In this document: piece by piece, positions 1 through 8,600 of the stretch
Layout of the letters: each line of letters starts with the position of its first letter
Numbering within the stretch: position 1 is the first letter of the stretch
Assembly: GCA_002070955.1 (NCBI GenBank)
Contig: MWEK01000009.1
Location: 89,563-153,562 of the forward strand
Origin: Planctomycetes bacterium ADurb.Bin069
Lineage (GTDB): Bacteria; Planctomycetota; UBA8108; UBA8890; UBA8898
Reading direction: 5' to 3'
DNA length: 64,000 nucleotides
Notes under the pieces: generated by a model
Told to the model about the DNA's origin: nothing
What the model saw: only the letters and a program-made list of their open reading frames with translations
The model's database searches: none
Translations under genes and position numbers: made by a program

Positions 1-1
1 G

Positions 2-181
2 GCGGACACGGTGGGCGCGGGCGATGCCTTCGCCGCCGCCTTCGCGGCGGAGCTGCTCGCGGGCCGGGATCCGGGCGCGGCGGCGCGCTTCGCCAACGCC
101 ATCGGCGCCCTTGTGGCTTCCAAGCCGGGCGCGACGCCGCTCCTCGCCCCCGAGGAGATCGCCGCCGCGGCGCAGGCATGA
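2..181 (+). CDS. PfkB-family carbohydrate kinase, C-terminal end (partial)
   Basis: Only the last 59 codons are in the window; the gene begins upstream of base 1. The frame reads ADTVGAGDAFAAAF, which is the second PfkB signature (DTxGAGD): the Asp of GAGD is the catalytic base in ribokinase and fructokinase relatives, and the glycines form the anion hole. The rest is the usual C-terminal helix with 'FANAIGALVASKPGA', typical of sugar kinases of this family. It ends in TGA just 19 bases before the GH97 start, so the two are probably co-transcribed and the kinase may phosphorylate a released sugar. The substrate cannot be told from this fragment. Confidence 0.85.
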   Translation, partial: ADTVGAGDAFAAAFAAELLAGRDPGAAARFANAIGALVASKPGATPLLAPEEIAAAAQA

Positions 182-200
182 CGGAGAGGAGCGCGGACTC

Positions 201-2201
201 ATGACGCGGGCGTTGAACGCAGGTCTCTTGGCGGGGTTATGTATGAGCGGCTGTGCTGCACCCCAGGGATGGCAGGTCGTGTCGCCCGGCGGCGGCGTCA
301 CCATGACGGTGGCGCTGGCGTCGCTCGCGGGGCAAGCGGATTACCCCGGCGCCGCGCGGCTGTACTACAAGGTGGATCTGGACGGGCGGGAGTTGGTTCC
401 GTTCTCGCCCCTCGGCCTTGTGAGACAGGATGCGGCCTTCGTCGACGGCCTTGCCTTCGTCCGGGCCGGCGGCGCGGTGAAAATCCGGGAGTCCTACGCG
501 ATGCCGCACGGCAAGCGCCGCCTGTGCCGCAACGATTTCGTCGAGCGGACCCTCACGTTCGCCAACGCGCAGGGCGAGGAGCTCGCCCTCGTCGTGCGCG
601 CCTATGACGACGGCGTCGCTTTCAGGTACGTGTTCCCGGGCGGCGGCGGCGCACCCCGCACGGTGATCGAGGAAGCCACCGGCTTCCGCGCGCCCGCGGG
701 TTCGCGCGCGTGGATTCAACCCTACGACGAGGCCTCCCAATGGACGCCGGCCTACGAACCCTTGTACCGGAACGGCATCCTCGCCGGCACGCCGTCGCCG
801 ACCCGGGCGGGCTGGGCCTATCCGGCGCTTTTCCGGATCCCCGACCCGAGCGCCGCCGGCGAGGGGAGCGAAGCGGGGCCCGCCGCGGGCTGGGCGCTCT
901 TCACCGAGGCCGCCGTCGACGGCGGATATTGCGGCACGCGCTTCGCGGCCGCGCCCTCGGGGAACGTCTACCGGGTGCGCCTGCCCGACGCGGCCGAGGG
1001 GAACGGCGTCGGGGCGGCGCTCCCGTCTTCCAGGCTGCCGTGGACGATGCCTTGGCGCGTCATCATCCTCGGGAAGACCCTCGCGCCCATCGTCGAGAGC
1101 ACCCTCGTCCTCAACCTCAATCCCCCCGCCGCCGGCGGCGATACCGGCTGGATCGCGCCGGGCCGCGTCGCTTGGAGCTGGTGGTCCGACCACGACAGCC
1201 CCAAGTCCGCGGACAAGCTCAACGCCTTCGTGGACCTCGCCGCGGAAATGGGGTGGGAGTACACGCTCATCGACGCCAACTGGAACCTCATGGAGCAGGG
1301 CACGGTCCAGGACGTTCTCGACCGCGCGGCCACGCGGGGCGTCGGCGCGTTGCTCTGGTACAACTCGGGCGGACCGCACAACACCGTCACCGAGGCGCCC
1401 CGCGACCGCATGACGACGCGCGAGGCGCGCCGCGCCGAGTTCGCTTGGCTCCGCGAACGGGGCGTCAAGGGCGTCAAGGTCGATTTCTTCCAGAGCGACA
1501 AGCAGAACATCATGCAGCTTTACCTCGCCATCTTGCAGGATGCCGCGGACTTCAAGCTGCTCGTCAACTTCCACGGCTGCACGCTGCCGCGGGGCTGGTC
1601 CCGCACGTATCCCCATCTCCTGGCCATGGAGGCCGTGCGCGGCGCGGAGTGCTACACCTTCGACAAGGATTATCCCGCCGCCGCGTTTTGGCACAACACG
1701 ATCCTGCCCTTCACGCGCAACGTCGTCGGCCCCATGGACTACACCCCCGTAGCTTTCACGAACGGCGGCAACGCGCCGCTCACGACCTGGGCCCATGAAC
1801 TCGCCCTCGCCGTGGTGTTCGAGTGCGGGCTGCTTCACTTCGCCGACCGCGCCGCCGCCTTCCGCGAGCTGCCCGAGCCGGCGAAGGGCTTTCTGCGCGC
1901 CGTCCCGGCGGCGTGGGACGACACGCGGTACCTCGCCGGCGAACCCGGCTCGCTGGCTGTGATCGCGCGGCGCCGTGGGAACGACTGGTATGTCGGCGGC
2001 ATCAACGGCCTGGAAAGCCCCGCGGCCGGCGCCTGCCCGCTCGCTTTCCTCGACGAAGGCTCCTACAAGCTGACACGCATCGGGGACGATGACCGGGGCC
2101 GGGGCTTCGCCGCGACGACGGGCACGGTGACGCGCGCCGACGCGCTCAGCCTCAGGATGCTTCCCCGAGGCGGCTTCGCGGCGGTGCTGGCGAAACAGTA
2201 G
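201..2201 (+). CDS. Glycoside hydrolase family 97 (retaining alpha-galactosidase type), exported
   Basis: A 666-residue secreted enzyme. The start at 201 was chosen because GGAGAGGAG lies about 10 bases upstream and the protein then opens with a short hydrophobic stretch ending LCMSGC, a plausible lipoprotein signal; the longer frame reaching back to base 24 only shadows the kinase gene. The N-terminal beta-sandwich is followed by a TIM barrel. The motif GVKGVKVDFFQSD puts an Asp (about residue 428) where retaining GH97 enzymes have their nucleophile, and a Glu (about 477, in LLAMEAVRG) is the candidate acid/base. By family knowledge this favours alpha-galactosidase over the inverting SusB-type alpha-glucosidase. 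It converges with the GH4 gene, five bases away. Confidence 0.9.
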   Translation: MTRALNAGLLAGLCMSGCAAPQGWQVVSPGGGVTMTVALASLAGQADYPGAARLYYKVDLDGRELVPFSPLGLVRQDAAFVDGLAFVRAGGAVKIRESYAMPHGKRRLCRNDFVERTLTFANAQGEELALVVRAYDDGVAFRYVFPGGGGAPRTVIEEATGFRAPAGSRAWIQPYDEASQWTPAYEPLYRNGILAGTPSPTRAGWAYPALFRIPDPSAAGEGSEAGPAAGWALFTEAAVDGGYCGTRFAAAPSGNVYRVRLPDAAEGNGVGAALPSSRLPWTMPWRVIILGKTLAPIVESTLVLNLNPPAAGGDTGWIAPGRVAWSWWSDHDSPKSADKLNAFVDLAAEMGWEYTLIDANWNLMEQGTVQDVLDRAATRGVGALLWYNSGGPHNTVTEAPRDRMTTREARRAEFAWLRERGVKGVKVDFFQSDKQNIMQLYLAILQDAADFKLLVNFHGCTLPRGWSRTYPHLLAMEAVRGAECYTFDKDYPAAAFWHNTILPFTRNVVGPMDYTPVAFTNGGNAPLTTWAHELALAVVFECGLLHFADRAAAFRELPEPAKGFLRAVPAAWDDTRYLAGEPGSLAVIARRRGNDWYVGGINGLESPAAGACPLAFLDEGSYKLTRIGDDDRGRGFAATTGTVTRADALSLRMLPRGGFAAVLAKQ

Positions 2202-2206
2202 CGCGA

Positions 2207-3637
2207 TCAGGTTTTCGGCGCGCTCTGCGCCAGCTTCATGAAGCGCCAAACGATGGCGAGCGCGGGATCCAGCGGCACGTCGACCGGTTTGACGTCCTTC
2301 GGGATTTTGATCTCCGGCGTCGGCCGGAGCTTCTTCCCCGCGAACTGCGGCAGCCACTGCGCCTCGGCCGCCAGCATCTCCGCCGTCATCTCCCGCGCCT
2401 CGGCGAGGGTGCACACGGCGGCGGTGAGCGGGTCGAAGGCCACGGCGTTCGCCGCGAGCTCGGGGTCGCCCGCCAGGGCCGCCTCGACCGCGAGATTCTG
2501 GACGATGATATTGGTCAGATTGGCAGCGGCGCACTGCGGCGGCAGGTCGCCGACAACGGCGGGGTGCAGCCCCATGCGGTCGACGTAGACGGGCACCTCG
2601 ACGCAGCAGCCCTGCGGGAGGTTCGTGATGTAACCGTCGTTGCGGACGTTGCCGTTGAGCTTGAAGATCCGGCCCGTCCGGTGCGCCTCGATAATGTACG
2701 AACAGTATTCGGTGCTGCGCCGGCCCAGCGCCGTGTCCTCGATGCTCAGGGGGTCGACCTTCTCGAACTTCTCGGCGATCTGCACCGCCCACTTGTAGTA
2801 GGCGCCCGTGGCGCCCCCGAAATCGGGCTGGTCGCAGTAAAGCTCCAGCGCTTTCCGGTTCTTACGGAACCAGGGCAGATACTCCGAGAGGTGCCCCGTG
2901 CTCTCGGTCATGAAGTACCCCAGGTGGCGCATGACCTCGCACCTGACTTTCTCGTTGACGTAGTACTCGGGCTTCTCGATGTTCGCGCGCAGGATCGGGT
3001 TGAGGTCCTTGCCCTGGTGCTCGAGTTTCAGGAACCACGCCATGTGGTTGATGCCCGCGGCGAGAAAATCGATCTCCTCCTTGGGGACGCCCACGTAGCG
3101 GGAGATGAGATCCATGGTGGTCTGGACGCCGTGGCACAGGCCGATGAACTTGACTTTGCTGGCCTTGCCGAGCGCCGCGCAGCACATGCCCATCGGGTTG
3201 GCGTAGTTGAGCATGATCGCGTCCGGACACAGGGTCTCCATGTCGCGCGCGATGTCCATGAGGACGGGGATCGTCCTCAGGGCGCGGAAGATGCCGCCCG
3301 GATTGATGGAGTCGCCGATGCACTGGTCGACGCCGTACTTAAGCGGGATCTTGTAGTCGTGGCCGAAGGCCTCGACGCCGCCCACCTGAACCATGATGAT
3401 CACATAGTCGGCCCCCTCCAGGGCCTTGCGCCGATCCGTCGTCGCGGACACCTCGGCCCCCAGGCGGTTGTCCTTGATCATGCGCCGGGCGAAGGCCTCC
3501 ATGCGCCTGAGCTTGGGCTCGGTGGGGCTCATGAGGACGAACTCGGAGTCGGCCAGCGCCTCCGTCGCCATGACGTCCTGCATGAGGGTCTTGCAGAAGA
3601 CGATGCTCCCGGCGCCGATCATTGCAATTTTAGCCAT
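2207..3637 (-). CDS. GH4 family NAD- and metal-dependent alpha-glucosidase/alpha-galactosidase
   Basis: A 476-residue cytoplasmic glycosidase of the unusual family that works by transient oxidation with NAD and a divalent metal. The start at 3637 is preceded by AAAGGAGAGG. MIGAGSIVF near the N-terminus is the NAD-binding glycine motif, NYANPMG holds the substrate-binding Asn, and Cys168 (GLCHGVQ) and His198 (INHMAWF) are the expected metal ligands. Length matches the family. There is no signal peptide, so it should hydrolyse glycosides after uptake, complementing the exported GH97 enzyme encoded convergently. Whether the substrate is an alpha-glucoside, alpha-galactoside or uronide cannot be settled by eye. 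Confidence 0.9.
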   Translation of the reverse strand: MAKIAMIGAGSIVFCKTLMQDVMATEALADSEFVLMSPTEPKLRRMEAFARRMIKDNRLGAEVSATTDRRKALEGADYVIIMVQVGGVEAFGHDYKIPLKYGVDQCIGDSINPGGIFRALRTIPVLMDIARDMETLCPDAIMLNYANPMGMCCAALGKASKVKFIGLCHGVQTTMDLISRYVGVPKEEIDFLAAGINHMAWFLKLEHQGKDLNPILRANIEKPEYYVNEKVRCEVMRHLGYFMTESTGHLSEYLPWFRKNRKALELYCDQPDFGGATGAYYKWAVQIAEKFEKVDPLSIEDTALGRRSTEYCSYIIEAHRTGRIFKLNGNVRNDGYITNLPQGCCVEVPVYVDRMGLHPAVVGDLPPQCAAANLTNIIVQNLAVEAALAGDPELAANAVAFDPLTAAVCTLAEAREMTAEMLAAEAQWLPQFAGKKLRPTPEIKIPKDVKPVDVPLDPALAIVWRFMKLAQSAPKT

Positions 3638-3796
3638 GAGCCTCTCCTTTGAGCGGGCGGCGGCCGCGCGCGCCGCGCCGGCGCGCTCCGTCCGGTCACG
3701 GTAGCCGCGGCGCGGCGCGGCGTCAAGGGCGCGGCCGCCGGGGCGGACGGACCGCCGGCGCCTGCTCGCAGGCCTTGGAGCAAATACCCGCGGACA

Positions 3797-3814
3797 CGCG
3801 CGCCTGAGCGCGCG
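3797..3814 (-). terminator. GC hairpin after the 176-residue membrane protein gene
   Basis: Perfect 7-bp inverted repeat CGCGCGC / GCGCGCG around a CTGA loop, 13 bases beyond the stop codon of the minus-strand gene at 3828. There is no T-run, so it may act as a factor-assisted terminator or RNA 3' stabiliser. In DNA this GC-rich such a hairpin could also be chance. Confidence 0.4.
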
Positions 3815-3827
3815 CCGGCGGTTCGCG

Positions 3828-4358
3828 CTACGGATTCGGCGGCGGCGCCGCAGGCGGCTTGGAGCCCTCGGGCGCGGCTTCCTCGCCAATCTGCGGCAGG
3901 TGCTTGCGCCAGTATGTCATCGCCGAGACGTACGCCATGGCCAACGACCCGACCACGGTGAGACAGTTGCTGACGTCGACCACGTTCTCAACGACGAAAC
4001 CGAGGACGGGCAGCAGGCTCGCCACCGGAATCGCGTGCCGCTCCAGGTGCGGCGGAAGGAACTTGACCGCCAGCACCTTGAGCACGATCAGGACCAGGAC
4101 CGCGAGGGCGCCGAAGAAGGAAAGCAGCGGGAACCAGTGGGAAAGCCCACGGAAAGCCCACCCGCCTGACCGGCTCCACATGATCACCCACCCGATCAGA
4201 ACGAGCACCGCCAGCACGAAAACGATCTTCTCGACGAGCGGCAGCTTCTTGATGTTGCCCGCAACATCCGGGCCGGGGGCCGCCGGCGCGGGAGTGGGCG
4301 CGGTTGCTTGATCCGGCGGCGCCGCCGGCGTTTCGGGAGTAGTCGGTTGTTCGGTCAT
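3828..4358 (-). CDS. Membrane protein with four predicted helices, function unknown
   Basis: A 176-residue protein. The start at 4358 has GGAAGGAA upstream; an in-frame codon ten residues earlier lacks a site. The first 45 residues are Pro/Ala/Thr-rich and likely disordered. Hydrophobic segments follow (IVFVLAVLVLIGWVIMW, the FFGALAVLVLIVLKVLAV stretch, PVASLLPVLGFVVENVV, and a last one around TVVGSLAMAYVSAMTYW), then a Pro-rich tail. This looks like a small inner-membrane protein of about four helices. I do not recognise a family. It stands alone between GH4 and the CsgG-like lipoprotein gene, in the same direction. Confidence 0.7.
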   Translation of the reverse strand: MTEQPTTPETPAAPPDQATAPTPAPAAPGPDVAGNIKKLPLVEKIVFVLAVLVLIGWVIMWSRSGGWAFRGLSHWFPLLSFFGALAVLVLIVLKVLAVKFLPPHLERHAIPVASLLPVLGFVVENVVDVSNCLTVVGSLAMAYVSAMTYWRKHLPQIGEEAAPEGSKPPAAPPPNP

Positions 4359-4403
4359 AATCGTTCCTTCCTTTCCTGCATCACCCATACCCTTTCACGC
4401 GCG

Positions 4404-4422
4404 CGCGCGGGCCGTCCCCGCG
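4404..4422 (-). terminator. GC hairpin after the CsgG-like lipoprotein gene
   Basis: GCGCGGG and CCCGCGC form a 7-bp stem around CCGTC, about 110 bases downstream of the stop at 4534 on the minus strand. No T-run follows, so this is only a weak terminator candidate. Confidence 0.3.
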
Positions 4423-4533
4423 CCCAAGGCGCGCCTGCGTCCTCACCGCGCGGCGTCCCGAAGCGTTTTCGATCGCATTGCGACGAGGACGCCGCGCGCA
4501 TATTCGCAACGACGGCCGCGGCCGACAAGCGGC

Positions 4534-5457
4534 TCAGAGCTTCGCCCCGCAGCCGCCGCAGAATTTCACGCCGGCCTCGAGCTTGGCGCCGCAGTTCGGA
4601 CAGAAACTCTTGGCGGCGGCCTCCGGCGCGGGGGCGGCGGCGGCGGGAGCCGCCGCCGCCGGGGCCGTCACGGCAGGGGCCGCGGACTGCTTGGCGGTCT
4701 TCGTGAACTCCTCCAGCACGCTGTCGATGTCGGGCAGCATCTTGCGGACCGCGTCATCGAGCGCGAGCCTGAGAATCTTGCCCTTGTCGTCCTCGCTGAT
4801 CTCGAGATTCGCGTCCGCCTCGGCGCCGGCGCCCAGGATCTCGATGCCGAAGGCCCCGATCGAATCGATGCGCTTGAACTCGCCGAAGTGGCTGGCCTTG
4901 ACCTCGCCGGAGGAGGGTTGGACGAGCTTGAGATCGACCCCGCATTCGGCCACCACCTTGGTGTCCTTCTTTTTGTAATCGAATCCGCCGATGCCCAGAA
5001 GCGGTATGTTGCCGAGGCCGAACCCGCGTGACGCGCTCTCCGTCTTGACGCGCAGGTTGGTGACCTTGCCGTACATGAGGTAATCCACGCCCCGCACCTG
5101 GCCGGCTTTGGCGAGCTCGTCGGTCTTCACGATGCCTTCCAGATTCTGCTCCGCGAGGAGCTGGTTGAGCTGGTCGCGCTCGATGACGGTGAAACGCCGT
5201 GTCTGGTATGCGAGGGTGGAAAGCTGGGCCCCGGCGAAGCTTTCGAGCGATCTGGTGCTTCCCTCCCCGATGATCGTGAAGTTCGGCACTCCGAGCCGCG
5301 GCTTCGCCAGGCCGGGAGGAGGAGGCGGGTATATTCCCACGTGGGCCGTGAGCTGATCGCGCTCCGCCGATTCGCTTGACGATGCGCACCCCGAGAACGC
5401 AACGAGGCCGAAAACCCCGGAGACGCACGCGACGAAACCGAGCAAGGCAGACTTCAT
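4534..5457 (-). CDS. CsgG/FlgT-like lipoprotein with C-terminal zinc ribbon
   Basis: A 307-residue protein. GGAGG sits six bases before the ATG at 5457. The N-terminus has a hydrophobic run ending AFSGC, a likely lipobox. Residues about 55-250 look like the CsgG-type fold: an opening 'LGVPNFTIIG', then 'RRFTVIERDQLNQLLAEQ' and 'GVDYLMYGKVT', the pattern of curli-secretion CsgG and related outer-membrane proteins that sense or gate. A low-complexity Ala/Pro linker follows, then two CxxC pairs (FCPNCGAKL, FCGGCGAKL) forming a compact zinc ribbon. Zinc ribbons are normally cytoplasmic, so their presence on an apparent lipoprotein is odd. The adjacent large gene ends the same way. Confidence 0.75.
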   Translation of the reverse strand: MKSALLGFVACVSGVFGLVAFSGCASSSESAERDQLTAHVGIYPPPPPGLAKPRLGVPNFTIIGEGSTRSLESFAGAQLSTLAYQTRRFTVIERDQLNQLLAEQNLEGIVKTDELAKAGQVRGVDYLMYGKVTNLRVKTESASRGFGLGNIPLLGIGGFDYKKKDTKVVAECGVDLKLVQPSSGEVKASHFGEFKRIDSIGAFGIEILGAGAEADANLEISEDDKGKILRLALDDAVRKMLPDIDSVLEEFTKTAKQSAAPAVTAPAAAAPAAAAPAPEAAAKSFCPNCGAKLEAGVKFCGGCGAKL

Positions 5458-5518
5458 AGATATCCTCCGTGGAAAAAGCTGCGTCAAACGCGCCGTCGGT
5501 AAACCTCGGAACGACCGG

Positions 5519-5542
5519 GGCTTACCTATAGGCTTACCTCTA
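5519..5542 (-). repeat. Tandem 12-bp repeat upstream of the CsgG-like gene
   Basis: GGCTTACCTATA is followed directly by GGCTTACCTCTA, one mismatch apart. It lies 62 bases before the start codon at 5457, where an activator or repressor of the CsgG-like gene could bind. The surrounding stretch (5550-5600) is locally AT-richer and includes TTGCAA and GAGAAT hexamers 17 bases apart on the minus strand, a weak promoter candidate. Confidence 0.5.
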
Positions 5543-5629
5543 GGATCGGCTCATTCTCTCCAATAATTTCGCCAATTGCAAGCGTTTTCCGCGCCTAAAT
5601 CGCGGCGCGGCGGTTCACCTCCCGGCCGT

Positions 5630-8600
5630 TCATTTTTCCGGTATTCTCGCGCCGCAGCTCGTGCAGAACCTCCCGCCCGGAGGCAGCGCGGCTCCGCAGC
5701 TCGTGCAGAACTTCGCGCCGTGCTTGGGCTGATCTTCCGCTTTCGCGGGCGGTTGCGCCTGCGCGGGCGGTTGCGCCTGCGGCGCCGCGGGGGCCGCCGC
5801 CGGCGCCCTCCCGGCGCCCGCCATCTTCGCGGCCGCGCCCGCATCGAAGCACACCGACGTCACGGCGTCCGTGTTGATCCAGAACTCCTCCTCGAACGCG
5901 GCGCCGGCCAGTTCCGTCCTGAGGACGTACTTGCCCTCGGGGAGCTTTCGCGAATCGCCGAAGACGCCGCGGCCGACTTCCCGCCGCCGCTCACCGAAGA
6001 GCTCGTAACCCGAGGGAGTTCCCAGGACGGCGGCGCGCAGCTCCCGGGTCAGATCCGCCGCGCGCGCCACCGGCCAGTAGGTTCCCTTGGCGAGGCGCGC
6101 CATCTCGGCGAGCTGAGCCCTCCAGTCCTCCCGGTTGATATCGAAGCCCACAATGTGCAGCTTCACGTTCCGGAGGCGCCCGAACTCGGCGGCGGCGGCC
6201 AAGGGGTCCTGCCGCGGGAGCGTATCCTCGCCGCCGTCGGTGAGCAACACGACCGTGACCGGCGCGGATTCCGCCGCGCCGGCCAGATCGTGCACGGCCT
6301 CGCGGAGACTGAGGGCCAGCGGCGTCTTTCCCCGCGGCCTTAAGGCGCGGAGCTTCTCGCCGAACTTCGTACGATTGAGGGACCCCATGGGAATTTCGAG
6401 CGCCGTGTCCTCGCTGGAGCCGGCTTCCAGCGCCGTTTTCCGGTGGCCGAAGACCCGCAGGGCGACCGGCGCGCCCGCCGGGATCTCCCGCGCGATCGAC
6501 TCGACCGCCTCGCGGGCGATCTCGAACTTCGCGCGCCCGTCGATCGCATCGCGCATCGACCCCGAGGCGTCGAGCACTAGATAGAAACGTCTCTCCGGCT
6601 CCAGTGCCACCGAGGTCCGGAGCGTCCCCGACCCTCCGCGCGCCAACTCCTCGCTGAGCCGCGGCGTCGCGCGCGTCAGAAAAAGGAGAGCGAAGCTCGT
6701 GTCGAGCCGGGGATTCTCCTGGTCCTTCGAAACCCAGGAGCCATCCTCATTCTGGGCGTCCACGAGGTAGCGGGCGCCCAACGGATACCACTCGTGCTCG
6801 CCGATGAACTCCGTCCCCAGAATCCGGCCCACGCGTTCGAGGGAATAGAGATAATAGTAGTGCCAGTCTTCGCTCTCGGGATTTCCCTTGACGCTGAAGC
6901 GCGCGGCCAGCCAGGCCAGGCCCCGCTCGATGCCCACATCGGCGCCGGGATCGCTCTCCCCGAGGTGGAAGCGGTTGATCGCCAGCGCGCAGATCCCCGC
7001 GCAGGTCATGCTGCCGTACGAAGAACCGGTCGTGTAGCCCCAGCCCCCGTCCTCCTCGTTCTGCCGTTTCCGGTACGCGGCCAGGCACTTCGTCCACACG
7101 TCGCCGGGCAGCCGGAAGTTGCAGCGCGCCGCCGAGTGCATGCCGAGCAGCGCGAACTGGGAACTGGAATTGTCGCCATCCTGGCCCGTCTGCCACGGGG
7201 TCATGCGCGCCATATCCTCGCCCGCGGCGCCGGAGCCGTCGAGCGCCCGCCCGCCCGAGATGCGCAGCGCCTGCGGCTTCTCTTCCAGCTCGCCGAAAAC
7301 CTCCTTCGGGATCTTGGCGCTGTAACCCCAGGACCCCTCCGGGCCTTGCGCCTCGAGGAGGTACCGCGCGGCCGCGCGCAGCTTGGGCAGGAAGGCCGGG
7401 TCGCCGTAAGACTCGATCAGCATGGCGAGCACGCCGTTCTCGTAGCAGCCGAGTCTCTCGACGGGCCGCGCCGCCGCGATGCACCTGCGAATCGCCGCGT
7501 CGATCGCTGGATCCTTGTGGTGCGCGCCCGCGTGAACGAGGGCCAGGGCCAGGGGAAGATCCTGGTTTTCGGAACCGATGGCCGGCTGCCGGTACTTCAC
7601 GTTCTTCAGGGCGAGTTGCCACAGAAACGCGCTGCCGCGGTCGATGGCGCGGTTCACGTCCTCGGCCCGGAGGCCCACGCCCTCGAGGCCGCGCGGCGTC
7701 CGGTCGCTGCGCGCGCGAACGCGAGGGGCTTCCCTCGCGTCGATCTTCGCCGCCGGCGCCGCCGCGGGCGGCGGCGGCGGTGTCTTCGGCGGAGCCGTCG
7801 CCTCCTTGGGCGGAGCCGGCGGCTTCGTTCCCTCCGCCTCGCCTCGCGCCGCGGGAGCCGCGGCGACTTCGGGCGGCGCCGGCGGTGTCTTCGGCGGAGC
7901 CGCCGCCTCCTTAGGCGGGGCCGGCGGCTTCGTTCCCTCCTCCTCGCCTCGCGCCGCGGGAGCCGCGGCGCCTTCCTTGGCCGCCGCGGCAGGCGGCTCC
8001 GACTCAATGGGCAGCAGCGCGATGACCTCCGCTTTCGACACCCCGGCGTACACCAGCCGCGGCGCGCGCTCCGTCGCGGCGATGCGGAAGACGACCTGGA
8101 ACGACCGCGCCTCGCCGGCGGGAATCCATACGAGCGCGCCCGGCCTGCGCGGACCGCGCTCGGTCACGGCGTCGGGCGGGGACTGCGAGCCATCGGCCGC
8201 CGCGTACGCGAGCTGCTCGGCCGTTTGGAAGAACTCGCCGCTCTTGCCGGAGTTCCTCACCGTCACGTCGAGCACGAGGAACCGATCGCTCCCGGCATCC
8301 TCGCCGGCGAAGCGCGCCGCCACGGCCTGCCCCGCGACTGAAAGCAGGAAGAAATCGTCCTTCACGGACGCGATGGCCGCGCGCGGCGGCGGCGACGGCC
8401 GCGCGCCCTCGAGGGGCAGCGTGATACCGGCGGGCTTGAGGATCTTCGACGATCCCGGCACTTGGGCATTGGGGAAATCGCAGCGCAGCTCCAGCGACGC
8501 GGACGCCTCGGGCGCCAAGAACACGGCGAAGCCTCCCGTGAAGATGTCGGGCAGGAAGCGCGGTTCGGCGTCGAGCTCGGTCTCGGGCTCGACCGCGCGG

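Noticed and set aside
237..2792. Minus-strand open frame across GH97 and the GH4 end
   Set aside because: It crosses two supported genes and shows only compositional bias.
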